From contig JAKPPT010000068.1 in assembly GCA_029547205.1 (NCBI GenBank), forward strand, positions 167,922 to 231,921: a stretch of 64,000 bases of DNA, written 5' to 3'. The stretch is from Spirochaetota bacterium (GTDB lineage Bacteria > Spirochaetota > Spirochaetia > Treponematales > UBA12059). How positions within the stretch are numbered: the first letter of the stretch is position 1; every line of letters starts with the position of its first letter. Both the position numbers and the translations under genes were made by a program. This document shows positions 1 through 8,272 of this stretch, piece by piece. The notes under the pieces are model-generated. The model saw only the letters and a list, made by a program, of their open reading frames with translations. It made no database searches and was not told the origin of the DNA.

Positions 1-752
1 TAAGTAAACGAATCAATAACAACTTCAATATTTTTTTGTTCCGTAGGTGCTCTTCCTTTCATGAGCCATAAATTAATACGGGCTTGAACGTTTCCATTTA
101 ATGGTATGTCTGTCCCCATATATTCCCAACTGGCAGTTGTTTTCAATGCTGTTTCTAAATTACTGTCACCTTCTTGGCTTATGAACTGTACTTTATTTGG
201 GTTCCATAAAAATTGATGTTTTGAGTATTTTTTATCAAATTTCAAAGTAAATTTTTTATGATTGCCATTAACTTCCCAGGGCTGTACTGAATACTGAGTA
301 TTTGGCCCATCTGCTATTCCCCACCGTGAGAATTCAATATCTATTTCTCGATAATTGTATTCTGGAGCTGTTTCATCCCAGATAAAAAGGCCAAGCACTA
401 CATATTTATCAAGAGTGTCAAGTGGACTAGAAAGTACAAACGTGTATTCCCCATAACCCAAAAAGCGCTGTGTGAAAACTTCAGTACAATACCATCGGTT
501 TTTATCTTTCTTTATCGTAAGGTGAAGTCTGCCTTGCTCATCCACCCATACTGCATCTGTGCTGTCAGAAAAATAATTGGGACCAGGCCCTATACGGCTT
601 TTACTATTCTTAACATACCAGGTATAACCAGAAAATACTATTGTTCGCATAGTATCACTATATGCATCTTCATTTTCCAGAGGCAAGGTAATAAATAGGA
701 TAAATAATATTACCAATGAATAATATTGATATTTTCTGCGATTTATTATCAT
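1..752 (-). CDS. GH16-like secreted glycoside hydrolase (3' end outside window)
   Basis: The minus-strand frame is open from an ATG at 752 to the left edge, so the gene is partial and its end is not visible. Residues 1-24 form a hydrophobic export signal. The rest reads as a jelly-roll, concanavalin-like fold with a catalytic signature EIDIE at residues 136-140, which fits the GH16 pattern E-x-D-x-E (nucleophile E136, acid/base E140). Aromatic residues around it (FSRWG, WDETAPEY) fit a sugar-binding cleft. GH16 enzymes cleave beta-1,3/1,4-glucans and related glycans; the substrate cannot be told from this sequence. The start has no strong ribosome binding site. A dispersed GGGGACAGAC word lies in frame near the visible end. 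Upstream (753-856) is AT-rich and holds no gene. Confidence 0.66.
   Translation of the reverse strand, partial: MIINRRKYQYYSLVILFILFITLPLENEDAYSDTMRTIVFSGYTWYVKNSKSRIGPGPNYFSDSTDAVWVDEQGRLHLTIKKDKNRWYCTEVFTQRFLGYGEYTFVLSSPLDTLDKYVVLGLFIWDETAPEYNYREIDIEFSRWGIADGPNTQYSVQPWEVNGNHKKFTLKFDKKYSKHQFLWNPNKVQFISQEGDSNLETALKTTASWEYMGTDIPLNGNVQARINLWLMKGRAPTEQKNIEVVIDSFT
108..117 (-). repeat. GGGGACAGAC dispersed word, copy 1
   Basis: This copy is inside the GH16-like gene, where the minus strand reads ATG GGG ACA GAC ATA and gives the peptide MGTDI. The same peptide is produced by the copy in the sugar permease at 25401. Confidence 0.6.
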
Positions 753-856
753 AATAAGATTATTATAATCTATTTTAAGAAATAAATCTTTGCTTTTCTT
801 TTATAACCACATTATAATTGCATAAAAATATTTGTACCATGAAGTATCATATATAG

Positions 857-1415
857 ATTGATATAGACATTAACATCCTTGAATCCCTGCTACTACTCAC
901 TACTGTAATAGAAGCTCAGAATGAATGTATTGGAGGACATACAAGGCATGTTTCAAAATGTGCCAAAGCTCTTGCAAGTGCGTATTATTTGAGTACTGAT
1001 GAAGTTTTTGAAGTAAAAGCGAGCAGCCGTGTACATGATATCGGCTAAGTAGATATTTCTGATGCTATCTATAACAAACTGGGACTATTTGATCAAGATG
1101 AATTTGAATTAATAAAATATCCACTTATTGATAATATGGCAATTGAACAACATCATCTATCATCATTCATTCAAAACGCTATTTATAATCATCATGAGCG
1201 CATTGATAACAAAGGCTATGTTAAAGATAATACCAGTCTCTCTATCTAATAGTAAAATTATTTCCATTGCTAATACATTTGATGCAATGACAAGCTCAGG
1301 ACCTACCGAACCGGGTATTCAACATGAAAAAGCTGTAAAAATTACTTCAGACAAGGATGCGGTTCAATCAGCTTTATCAAATAATAGAAAGACAATAATG
1401 TGTCTTACTATCTAA
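857..1415 (+). pseudogene. Degraded HD-GYP domain gene (c-di-GMP phosphodiesterase remnant)
   Basis: A frame open from 857 reads GGHTRHV, then VHDIG followed directly by TAA at about 1047, then NHHERIDNKGY. These are the landmarks of an HD-GYP phosphodiesterase, including the HDIGK metal-binding motif with its lysine codon replaced by a stop. A second lesion, a frameshift near 1235-1245, moves the reading into another frame where IISIANTFDAMTSS matches the family's ADVFDALTS segment. The 95-codon open frame at 1128-1415 is partly this tail and should not be called as a gene. No start codon or sensor domain is recognisable upstream. One stop plus one shift makes this a true pseudogene rather than a single sequencing error. 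Confidence 0.85.
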
Positions 1416-1536
1416 ATACTACAATTATAAATGTTTTTCTATCGAATCCCCCTCTCCCCTAATCCTAAAGTTTTGTGTATACTTATACTAAATTATTGTA
1501 GTTTCACAGCAAACAAAGCGATCAAGGAGCTAATTC

Positions 1537-1830
1537 ATGCTTTCGTCAAAACAGCGGGCATTTTTATCTAGTTTGGCTGCCCAGCTCGATCCGATAATTC
1601 ATTTAGGCAAACAAGGTACTGAAGATGGATTTATTACTGCACTCGATAAAGCGCTTGAGGATCATGAACTTGTTAAAATACGATTCATTGATTTTAAAGC
1701 AGATCGAAAATCTATCGCTTATGAACTTGCAGAAAACCTTCATGCCGAGCTTGTTAGAGTAATTGGACATACCGCTATTTTTTACCGTAAAAGCACTAAT
1801 CCAGAAAAACAGCATCTATCCTTGCCTTGA
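1537..1830 (+). CDS. yhbY: YhbY-type CRS1-YhbY RNA-binding protein
   Basis: A 97-residue protein consisting of one CRM (CRS1-YhbY) domain. The N-terminus LSSKQRAFLSSLAAQLDPII is followed by the GxxG-loop equivalent HLGKQGTEDGF, then a basic beta strand (VKIRFIDFK) and a C-terminal IGHTAIFYR segment, as in E. coli YhbY. These proteins associate with pre-50S particles and act in ribosome assembly. The length matches the family. AAGGAG at 1523-1528 sets the ATG at 1537. It precedes the EF-G gene by about 120 bp, so both are translation-related, although a dispersed repeat lies in the gap and cotranscription is not certain. Confidence 0.9.
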   Translation: MLSSKQRAFLSSLAAQLDPIIHLGKQGTEDGFITALDKALEDHELVKIRFIDFKADRKSIAYELAENLHAELVRVIGHTAIFYRKSTNPEKQHLSLP

Positions 1831-1890
1831 ACTTTCTAGGTTACCAATTTGCAATTATCGTAACCGGTATAAAACAAGCAGAAAACAAGC

Positions 1891-1902
1891 GGGTCTGTCC
1901 CC
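1891..1902 (+). repeat. GGGTCTGTCCCC dispersed word, copy 2
   Basis: Intergenic copy, in the 117-bp gap between yhbY and the EF-G gene. It is the reverse complement of GGGGACAGACCC. Confidence 0.6.
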
Positions 1903-1947
1903 TTAGCTCTATAATTTTTATAGTAATCAGCAATAAACGGAGATAGT

Positions 1948-3975
1948 ATGGATTTACATCGCATGAGAAATATCGGGATTATGGCGCATATTGACGCCGG
2001 AAAAACTACCACAACTGAGCGAATTCTCTTCTATTCTGGTAAAACATATAAAATTGGTGAAGTAGATGATGGCAACACCGTTATGGACTGGATGGATCAG
2101 GAGCAAGAACGCGGTATCACTATCGTCAGTGCTGCAACTACAACGTTCTGGAAAGACCACCAGATCAACATCATCGATACACCTGGACATGTTGATTTTA
2201 CAGCTGAAGTTGAGCGCTCTCTCCGTGTTCTCGATGGAGCAATTGCGGTATTCTGTGCAGTTGGGGGCGTAGAACCGCAAAGTGAAACCGTCTGGCATCA
2301 AGCTGATAGATATCATGTGCCTCGTATAGCATATATCAACAAGATGGATCGCCCTGGAGCTAATTTTTTTGCTGTCATCGAAGAAATTAAAACAAAACTT
2401 GGCGCAAATCCAGTTCCTATTGAAATTCCTATCGGCGCTGAAGATACCTTCAAAGGCGTGATTGATTTAATTACACTCGAAGAACTATACTGGAATCCCG
2501 ATGATGATGGCCAGACCATCACAAAAAAACCGCTTTCATCCGATCATGAAGCTCTAGCGCACGAATGGCGTGAAAAACTCATCGATGCGCTTGCAACACA
2601 TTCTGAAGAAATCACCAATTTATTTCTTAATGAGGAGCAAATAACTGAAGAACATATACGAAAAGCCCTCCGCGAACAGACAATAACATTCAAGACTGTC
2701 CCCGTTCTTTGCGGGGCTTCACGCCGCAATATAGGTGTACAGCCGCTCCTCGATGCAGTAGTACACTACTTCCCCGCACCAGATGAAGTACCGCCAACAC
2801 ATGCGATTGATCCACGCAATGATCAAAGCGTAGAAATACCGTGCAAAGAATCAGGGATTCCGCTTGGTCTCGTATTTAAGGTGCAATACGATCGCGAAAT
2901 GGGCAACCTTTGTTATGTGCGCATGTATTCTGGTTCATTTAAAACTGCAAGCACGGTATTTAATGTTGCCAAGAAAAAACGTGAACGCATTACACGCATT
3001 CTCCGCATGCATACCAATAAAAGTGAACCCATGGATGAAGTAAAAGCAGGTGATATTGCTGTGTTTATCGGCATGAAGCTAGCACAAACTGGGGACACAC
3101 TCGGTACCGAAGGCAAACCATTGCTCCTTGAACGTATGCATTTCCCAGAACCGGTCATTTCTGTCGCAATCGAACCTAAAACCATGTCTGACCGTGACAA
3201 GCTCAAAGAAACACTGGAAATTCTTGCAAAAGAAGATCCCACATTTAAAGCTGCAGAAAATGAAGAAACCGGGCAGCTTATTATTCGCGGAATGGGCGAA
3301 CTACATCTTGATGTACTCGTTACAAGAATTTTGCGAGAATTCAAAGTTGGCGCAAAGGTTGGAAATCCTCAAGTATCCTATCGTGAATCGATAACAATGG
3401 AAGTGGAACATACGGAGCATTACGAACGTAACCTTGCCGGTAAAGACATAGAAGCAACACTCACGCTTCGTGTTAAACCACTCGCACGCGGTGCTGGCAA
3501 TACATACACAAAATCAGTACGAAACCATGAAGTTCCTGAAGAAATCTATGAAGCTATTGAACGCGCTATCAACAATGCAATGAATGGCGGCATTGTTCTG
3601 GGTTATCCGTGTGTTGATATCGGTGTGGAACTTATCGACATTGAATACAATGAACTCAAAGCGTCACCATTTGCTTATGAAGCATGCGCCAACATAGCTT
3701 TTGATGAAGCCTGCCGGAAAGCAGGACCTGTAGTTCTCGAACCCATTATGAAAGTTGATATAACAACACCGCACGATTATGTAGGAAACGTTATGAGCCT
3801 CTTATCTCAACGTGGCGGTATTATTTTGGGGTCAGACTCAAGAGGAACTATCGATGTTGTTCACGCACATGCACCTCTTGCAGTAATGTTTGGCTTCTCC
3901 ACCAGTCTCCGCTCTGAGAGCCAGGGTAGAGCTAGTTTTAGTATGGAATTTAGCCATTTTGAACAAAAGCGATAG
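1948..3975 (+). CDS. fusA: Elongation factor G, probably the second spirochaetal paralogue (EF-G2)
   Basis: A 675-residue translational GTPase. G1 is AHIDAGKTT (residues 14-22), G3 DTPGH, G4 NKMD and G5 CGAS, followed by domains II-V, including GMGELHLDV in domain III and a C-terminal FGFSTSLRS segment. Spirochaetes carry two EF-Gs, one specialised for translocation and one for ribosome recycling. The N-terminal sequence [26 protein letters not shown] with [13 protein letters not shown], and a length below 690, resemble the recycling-type paralogue (Borrelia BB0691 class) more than the translocase. That assignment is from memory of the family and is an inference. SD-like GGAGAT precedes ATG 1948. 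Confidence 0.88.
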   Translation: MDLHRMRNIGIMAHIDAGKTTTTERILFYSGKTYKIGEVDDGNTVMDWMDQEQERGITIVSAATTTFWKDHQINIIDTPGHVDFTAEVERSLRVLDGAIAVFCAVGGVEPQSETVWHQADRYHVPRIAYINKMDRPGANFFAVIEEIKTKLGANPVPIEIPIGAEDTFKGVIDLITLEELYWNPDDDGQTITKKPLSSDHEALAHEWREKLIDALATHSEEITNLFLNEEQITEEHIRKALREQTITFKTVPVLCGASRRNIGVQPLLDAVVHYFPAPDEVPPTHAIDPRNDQSVEIPCKESGIPLGLVFKVQYDREMGNLCYVRMYSGSFKTASTVFNVAKKKRERITRILRMHTNKSEPMDEVKAGDIAVFIGMKLAQTGDTLGTEGKPLLLERMHFPEPVISVAIEPKTMSDRDKLKETLEILAKEDPTFKAAENEETGQLIIRGMGELHLDVLVTRILREFKVGAKVGNPQVSYRESITMEVEHTEHYERNLAGKDIEATLTLRVKPLARGAGNTYTKSVRNHEVPEEIYEAIERAINNAMNGGIVLGYPCVDIGVELIDIEYNELKASPFAYEACANIAFDEACRKAGPVVLEPIMKVDITTPHDYVGNVMSLLSQRGGIILGSDSRGTIDVVHAHAPLAVMFGFSTSLRSESQGRASFSMEFSHFEQKR

Positions 3976-4065
3976 CGAATTATACTTACACGGTAAAACT
4001 ATTAGGTAAGACTCATATACTAAAGGTGTTCTAAAACAGATAGCCACAGTGTTCATGTCCTTGTT

Positions 4066-4094
4066 TTGACAAAGCAATCATTCACTATCATACT
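4066..4094 (+). promoter_or_regulatory. Sigma-70-type promoter for the slipin gene
   Basis: A perfect -35 TTGACA (4066-4071), 17-bp spacer and CATACT (4089-4094) stand immediately upstream of the AGGAGG ribosome binding site at 4109. The leader would be very short. Confidence 0.55.
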
Positions 4095-4119
4095 TAAATA
4101 GCAAAATAAGGAGGTGTGT

Positions 4120-5025
4120 ATGAGTCTGTTTTTTGTTCTATTCATACTTTTTGAAATCTGGTGGATTATCTGGATTATTGTTGCTCTTACCAGAAAAGCC
4201 TATACGATGTTCACCTTTTTGCTATTTACTGATATAACATGGGTGATACTCTGTCTATTTACTGCTGATTATCTTGAATTAGGCCGTTTTGCACTGCTTT
4301 TATTACCTATCATTATTCTACCACCAATGGTTTGCATAATAACAGAATATCAGCGTGGCGTCTTATTCCGACTTGGTAGAATGAAGACTATTATGCAGCC
4401 TGGTTTCAATCTGATTTTCCCTCTGCGCATCGATATTGTTCGAAAAGTTGATATTCGAACGTTCACCATTGATGTTCCAAAGCAAGAAGTGATTACCCGC
4501 GATAATGTCCCGGTGCTTGTTGATGCTGTAGTATACTTTAATGTCTTTGATCCTGCACTGGCTGTCAATAAAGTTGCAGATTATGCCATGTCGACGAGTC
4601 TCCTTTCACAAACTGTGCTTCGATCAGTTTTGGGCCAGCATGAACTTGATGAAATGCTTTCTAAGCGTGCAGAACTTGGGGCATTGCTTCAAAAACTGCT
4701 CGATGAAGCAACTGACCCCTGGGGAATCAAAGTAAGCGCAGTTGAAATTAAATCGGTTGAGCTTGCTGAGAGCATGAAACGTGCAATGGCAAAACAAGCG
4801 GAAGCTGAGCGTGAACGGCGTGCAAAAATAATCGCAGCAGAAGGAGAACTTCAAGCCAGTGAAAAGCTTACTCAGGCAGCCTCGGTTATAGCCACACAGC
4901 CAGCAGCTCTCCAGTTACGATACCTCCAGACACTCTCAGAAATCTCCGTAGAAAAAAATTCAACAATTCTTTTCCCGCTCCCAATCGAATTGCTCCGTGT
5001 CTTTGACGCAAACTCAAAAAAATAG
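4120..5025 (+). CDS. Slipin/stomatin-like SPFH (band 7) membrane protein
   Basis: A 301-residue protein. Residues 1-75 hold two to three hydrophobic segments, followed by an SPFH domain beginning at VCIITEYQRGVLFRLGR. Typical slipin landmarks follow: QPGFNLIFPL, the VDIRTFTIDVPKQEVITRDNVPV run, and a late helix rich in alanine and charge (AESMKRAMAKQAEAERERRAKIIAAEGE). Slipins oligomerise at the membrane and organise proteins and lipids. They are often paired with an NfeD protein, but none is encoded here. AGGAGG at 4109-4114 fits ATG 4120 rather than the in-frame GTG at 4114, so the shorter start is used. It appears monocistronic, with its own promoter and a strong hairpin just downstream. 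Confidence 0.88.
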   Translation: MSLFFVLFILFEIWWIIWIIVALTRKAYTMFTFLLFTDITWVILCLFTADYLELGRFALLLLPIIILPPMVCIITEYQRGVLFRLGRMKTIMQPGFNLIFPLRIDIVRKVDIRTFTIDVPKQEVITRDNVPVLVDAVVYFNVFDPALAVNKVADYAMSTSLLSQTVLRSVLGQHELDEMLSKRAELGALLQKLLDEATDPWGIKVSAVEIKSVELAESMKRAMAKQAEAERERRAKIIAAEGELQASEKLTQAASVIATQPAALQLRYLQTLSEISVEKNSTILFPLPIELLRVFDANSKK

Positions 5026-5039
5026 CTCGTTCGCTCATC

Positions 5040-5069
5040 CATGCACATGTCACTTTTGACATGTGCATG
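5040..5069. terminator. Perfect 12-bp-arm hairpin after the slipin gene
   Basis: CATGCACATGTC pairs with GACATGTGCATG across a 6-base loop (ACTTTT). It sits 15 bp after the slipin stop. There is no U-run on the plus strand, so it is either a non-canonical terminator or an operator-like palindrome. Confidence 0.5.
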
Positions 5070-5092
5070 AAATTCCTTGAAGAAAAAGCCAT

Positions 5093-5104
5093 GGGGACAG
5101 ACCC
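5093..5104 (+). repeat. GGGGACAGACCC dispersed word, copy 3
   Basis: Intergenic copy between two convergent genes, 24 bp after the preceding hairpin. Confidence 0.6.
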
Positions 5105-5195
5105 GATAGTTTTCTAATAGTTTTCTATAATTTTTGTGTTTGTTTTTACAAGTTTTTCTAATTAATTACTCTCAAAAAAACGCTATTCCTGGATT

Positions 5196-6233
5196 TTATA
5201 CCGAGTATGTTTCAAAAAAGTCCAGAATCGCAGACCAAACTTTTTCTCGCTGCGAATCATAGAGCACGAGATTATGGTGCGCATGTTTAAAAGTATCCAT
5301 ATTTGCTATGTACATCTGAATATGCTCCGAAGAAACGCCCTCTGCAATGACGAGGCTATTTTTATGCGGCACAACTTTATCGTAGCGTGCGTGGCTTATG
5401 AAGACTGGGCAGTCGATCTCCGGAAGGCGTTTTTCCATTTGCGAAAGTCCAGCTTGAAGTGTCCATGCCTGCCTTGGGAAGATTCCCACATACCCTTTCC
5501 AGTTTCCGTCACCATCCTCACCTACCCTGTTTTGGTCTTCATAATCTGCACCGATGCTCCGGCATAACCACCCAATCATGCGGGCACAATAACCTAACGG
5601 ATTCATCACGATTCCATGTCGTAACCATGCATTGATCACAGCAGGCGAACCAATAGTTGCCACCCCTGCTGGTTTCAATTCAGGCACCTTGCAAAAATCT
5701 TCTGCCACAGCCAACGCAAGAGAACCACCCATCGAAGAGCCAACAAGACATACCGTTTTATAGATTTTCCGATACCGTATGTATTCAATTTTCACATACT
5801 CAAGATAATCCCACCACGTTGTACTAATAAGGTCCCGGGGGTGTGTACCACATCCAGGTAGTAACGGACCTGCCATATCCCATCCACGTGCCTGTACAAG
5901 AGGCCAGGAACGATGAAAATCACCAGGCGTAGAGGGAAATCCATGAATACATAAAAGAAGCCTATCATTACCTGCTTGCTCATGAAATGGTACCGCATCG
6001 GGATGATACACTGGAACAGAAGGTGTGTGCTGTTTTGGTTTTTTATAGCCTTTTGTGTTAAAAAAAATTATCAATGCAAACAAAAATCCTGCACAGGTAG
6101 TACCCACAATAAAAGACATGTTCCATCTAACATATCCAGCATATAAACCTGCACCGATCAGACAGAGTAAGATTACAGCAGAAATCCGCTTAACCATATT
6201 GATACGAATATGTTTTTCCCTCACCTGTTTCAC
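5196..6233 (-). CDS. Membrane-anchored alpha/beta hydrolase (lysophospholipase/carboxylesterase type)
   Basis: A 345-residue protein. Two hydrophobic segments near residues 13-57 anchor it, and a hydrolase domain begins at LLLCIHGFPSTPGDF (HG oxyanion region). The nucleophile elbow is GSSMGG, and C-terminal acid and base candidates lie in SHARYDKVVP and FKHAHHN. The cap-less, small-esterase layout resembles monoacylglycerol lipase and Est30-type carboxylesterases; the substrate is unknown. The open frame begins with GTG at 6233 preceded by GGGGAAG. An alternative ATG 12 codons in would also keep both hydrophobic segments. It is convergent with the slipin gene and divergent from the ODP gene, and looks monocistronic. 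Confidence 0.82.
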   Translation of the reverse strand: MKQVREKHIRINMVKRISAVILLCLIGAGLYAGYVRWNMSFIVGTTCAGFLFALIIFFNTKGYKKPKQHTPSVPVYHPDAVPFHEQAGNDRLLLCIHGFPSTPGDFHRSWPLVQARGWDMAGPLLPGCGTHPRDLISTTWWDYLEYVKIEYIRYRKIYKTVCLVGSSMGGSLALAVAEDFCKVPELKPAGVATIGSPAVINAWLRHGIVMNPLGYCARMIGWLCRSIGADYEDQNRVGEDGDGNWKGYVGIFPRQAWTLQAGLSQMEKRLPEIDCPVFISHARYDKVVPHKNSLVIAEGVSSEHIQMYIANMDTFKHAHHNLVLYDSQREKVWSAILDFFETYSV

Positions 6234-6368
6234 TGTTCTTCCCCTTTAATTAGTAGTTCGTACTTACTTAACGATTTTAGTATTTATTTTTCAGGTATAA
6301 TATAGTATATTACATTCATGCTGTATGTTTCCATGCATACCAGCAGTTATATTTTTAATATAAAAAAC

Positions 6369-6397
6369 TTGTCAATACTAATTTTTTTGTTCATACT
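6369..6397 (+). promoter_or_regulatory. Candidate sigma-70-type promoter for the ODP-chemoreceptor operon
   Basis: TTGTCA (6369-6374), 17 bp, CATACT (6392-6397), about 50 bp upstream of the ODP start. The spacing and the CATACT hexamer are the same as in the promoter before the slipin gene. Confidence 0.35.
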
Positions 6398-6447
6398 TAT
6401 AAAGAGTAATACGTTCCTATAGTATAGTAGGAATTGAGGAGCATAGT

Positions 6448-7224
6448 ATGATTAATACATCTGATGTTGGTGGTGTAGTACTCTACAGTGATGCAGACCA
6501 TAAATTTATCTGGCTCGGAGCAGAAAGCAAACAAAAATCTGGTGTTGTACAAACCATGCAATACCTTATAATTGACAAAGGAAAAGGTATTCTGCTTGAC
6601 CCGGGCGGAGTACATCTCTTTCCTCGCGTTGTCGCATCGGTAAGCAGATACATAAACCTCGATGATATCGTGACCATTTTCTTTTCTCACCAGGATCCCG
6701 ATGTATCAAGCGGTATTGCATTATGGTTAGGTGTAACCCAGGCATCAATCTATATTTCTGAATTATGGATACGATTTCTTCCTCATTTTGGTATTGTTGA
6801 TCCTGTACGCGTTAAGCCCATTGAAAAAACAGGGAAATTCCTCACACTCCCCTCCGGTGCACGCATGCAATTTATACCATCACATTTTATGCATTCGCCC
6901 GGTAATTATTCACTATACGATGAACGCTCACGAATACTTTTTTCTGGAGATATCGGTGGTGGTGTTTTTGATGAAGGTAAAGAAGAGCTCTATGCTGATG
7001 ATTTTCAGAAACACATACCTGTTATCGAAGGTTTTCATAAAAGGTTGATAGCATCAAATGCGGTTGCTCGTCGCTGGGTTGATATTGTACAGGCACTCAA
7101 CCCTGACATCATCGCCCCACAGCATGGAGCAATATTCCGTGGTGCGAGTGTTAAAGCTTTTCTTGCCTGGCTATCAACACTTCAGTGCGGTATTGATTTA
7201 CTTGATAACTGGTACAAGGAATAA
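6448..7224 (+). CDS. ODP-type oxygen-binding di-iron protein (metallo-beta-lactamase fold)
   Basis: A 258-residue soluble protein with the metallo-beta-lactamase fold of flavodiiron proteins but no flavodoxin domain. Metal-ligand candidates are visible in FSHQDPDVS, PSHFMHSPGN, FSGDIGG and the C-terminal PQHGAIF. Flavodiiron proteins reduce O2 or NO. In Treponema denticola a stand-alone protein of this type (ODP) binds O2 at a di-iron site and controls an adjacent soluble chemoreceptor. Here the next gene, 3 bp downstream, encodes exactly such a receptor, which strongly supports the sensor reading over an enzymatic one. GAGGAG sets the start at 6448. No redox partner gene is adjacent. Confidence 0.85.
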   Translation: MINTSDVGGVVLYSDADHKFIWLGAESKQKSGVVQTMQYLIIDKGKGILLDPGGVHLFPRVVASVSRYINLDDIVTIFFSHQDPDVSSGIALWLGVTQASIYISELWIRFLPHFGIVDPVRVKPIEKTGKFLTLPSGARMQFIPSHFMHSPGNYSLYDERSRILFSGDIGGGVFDEGKEELYADDFQKHIPVIEGFHKRLIASNAVARRWVDIVQALNPDIIAPQHGAIFRGASVKAFLAWLSTLQCGIDLLDNWYKE

Positions 7225-7227
7225 AGT

Positions 7228-8199
7228 ATGAAACGAAACCATAATTCCGAATTACAACCAGAGGTACCAAAAGCCAGACAGCTACAAAACCCACAAATTT
7301 CCTCACCGAACATAACAGAACCAGGTGAAATATGCAGAGATTTTGAAGATGAAATTACAATTCGTGATAACTATGCTCGTGCTATAGAATTGTTTACAAT
7401 TGGCTACAATAAAAGTGTTGTCCTGCAATCAGTAACAAACCACTCCATGAGCATTCTCGATGAAGCAATGGCTAATATCGAAGCAGGACTCTCAAGTATT
7501 GTTGCAGCATTTGAAGAAATCCGAGCAACCAGCACCAGTATAGCAGGCAATACTGAACGCATTAATGAAATGATGCAAGAAATTCTTGGCAATAATAACT
7601 CAGTCAACGGCAGTATCGCCGAACGCATGAAGGATATTGAATATGGTGCACAAACAGCTCAAGAAATAGGTTTAATGTTTGGCGAACTCCAGGAAAAAAC
7701 CAAAGGCATAACGGGTATTACATCCTCTATCCAGGATGTTTCAGACAGAACTAATATACTTGCTATCAATGCATCAATAGAAGCAGCACGTGCTGGTGCT
7801 GTAGGTAAAGGCTTTCGCATCATTGCTAACGAAGTACGTTCTCTCGCAGGACAAACAGGTAACTTTGCAAAAGAAATTGAAGCAAATATCAATGATTTTG
7901 CTAACACTGTCAACAGTATTGCCAACAAAATGAATGAATTTGTAATCATGCTTACCAGATTTAAGGATTCATTTGCTTCCGTATTAGCTGCTTCAGATGA
8001 AAATACTGACAATGCAAACAAAACAGGGCACCTGCTCACTCAAATTACCAGCTCAATGAAAGAAGAAACCCAGGCTCTTGGTGAAGGGTTGACTTCACTA
8101 GAGCGGATATCCAATAATGCTAAAGATACTCATGCAGTATTCAAAGCATTGAGAAATTCTCATAACTTCCTGGATACACTGCTCAATAAATCGAATTAA
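7228..8199 (+). CDS. Soluble methyl-accepting chemotaxis protein, partner of the ODP sensor
   Basis: A 323-residue chemoreceptor with no transmembrane segment and no recognisable ligand-binding domain. A polar N-terminus (residues 1-50) is followed by a long coiled-coil signalling hairpin. The hairpin tip and its flank read [18 protein letters not shown] and [15 protein letters not shown], diagnostic of the MCP signalling domain that docks CheA and CheW. It begins 3 bp after the ODP stop, with AAGGA overlapping that stop, so the two are cotranscribed and probably translated in matching amounts. The absence of its own sensor fits a receptor that borrows the di-iron protein as its input. Expected output is control of flagellar reversal in response to oxygen. 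Confidence 0.9.
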   Translation: MKRNHNSELQPEVPKARQLQNPQISSPNITEPGEICRDFEDEITIRDNYARAIELFTIGYNKSVVLQSVTNHSMSILDEAMANIEAGLSSIVAAFEEIRATSTSIAGNTERINEMMQEILGNNNSVNGSIAERMKDIEYGAQTAQEIGLMFGELQEKTKGITGITSSIQDVSDRTNILAINASIEAARAGAVGKGFRIIANEVRSLAGQTGNFAKEIEANINDFANTVNSIANKMNEFVIMLTRFKDSFASVLAASDENTDNANKTGHLLTQITSSMKEETQALGEGLTSLERISNNAKDTHAVFKALRNSHNFLDTLLNKSN

Positions 8200-8272
8200 T
8201 AGAAATATTTGCTAATTCTATTAAATCAACAATAATAATTAAGCTGGAAATATTGTATAAGGATAGCATTCG

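Noticed and set aside
1128-1415. A 95-codon protein-coding frame
   Set aside because: Its second half is the frame-shifted tail of the HD-GYP pseudogene and its first half is out of frame with it.
3094-3105. GGGGACACAC inside the EF-G gene as a further copy of the GGGGACAGACC word
   Set aside because: The core differs (ACAC instead of AGAC); not counted.
4120-5195. NfeD partner for the slipin
   Set aside because: No NfeD-like frame is adjacent; the next gene is a convergent hydrolase.
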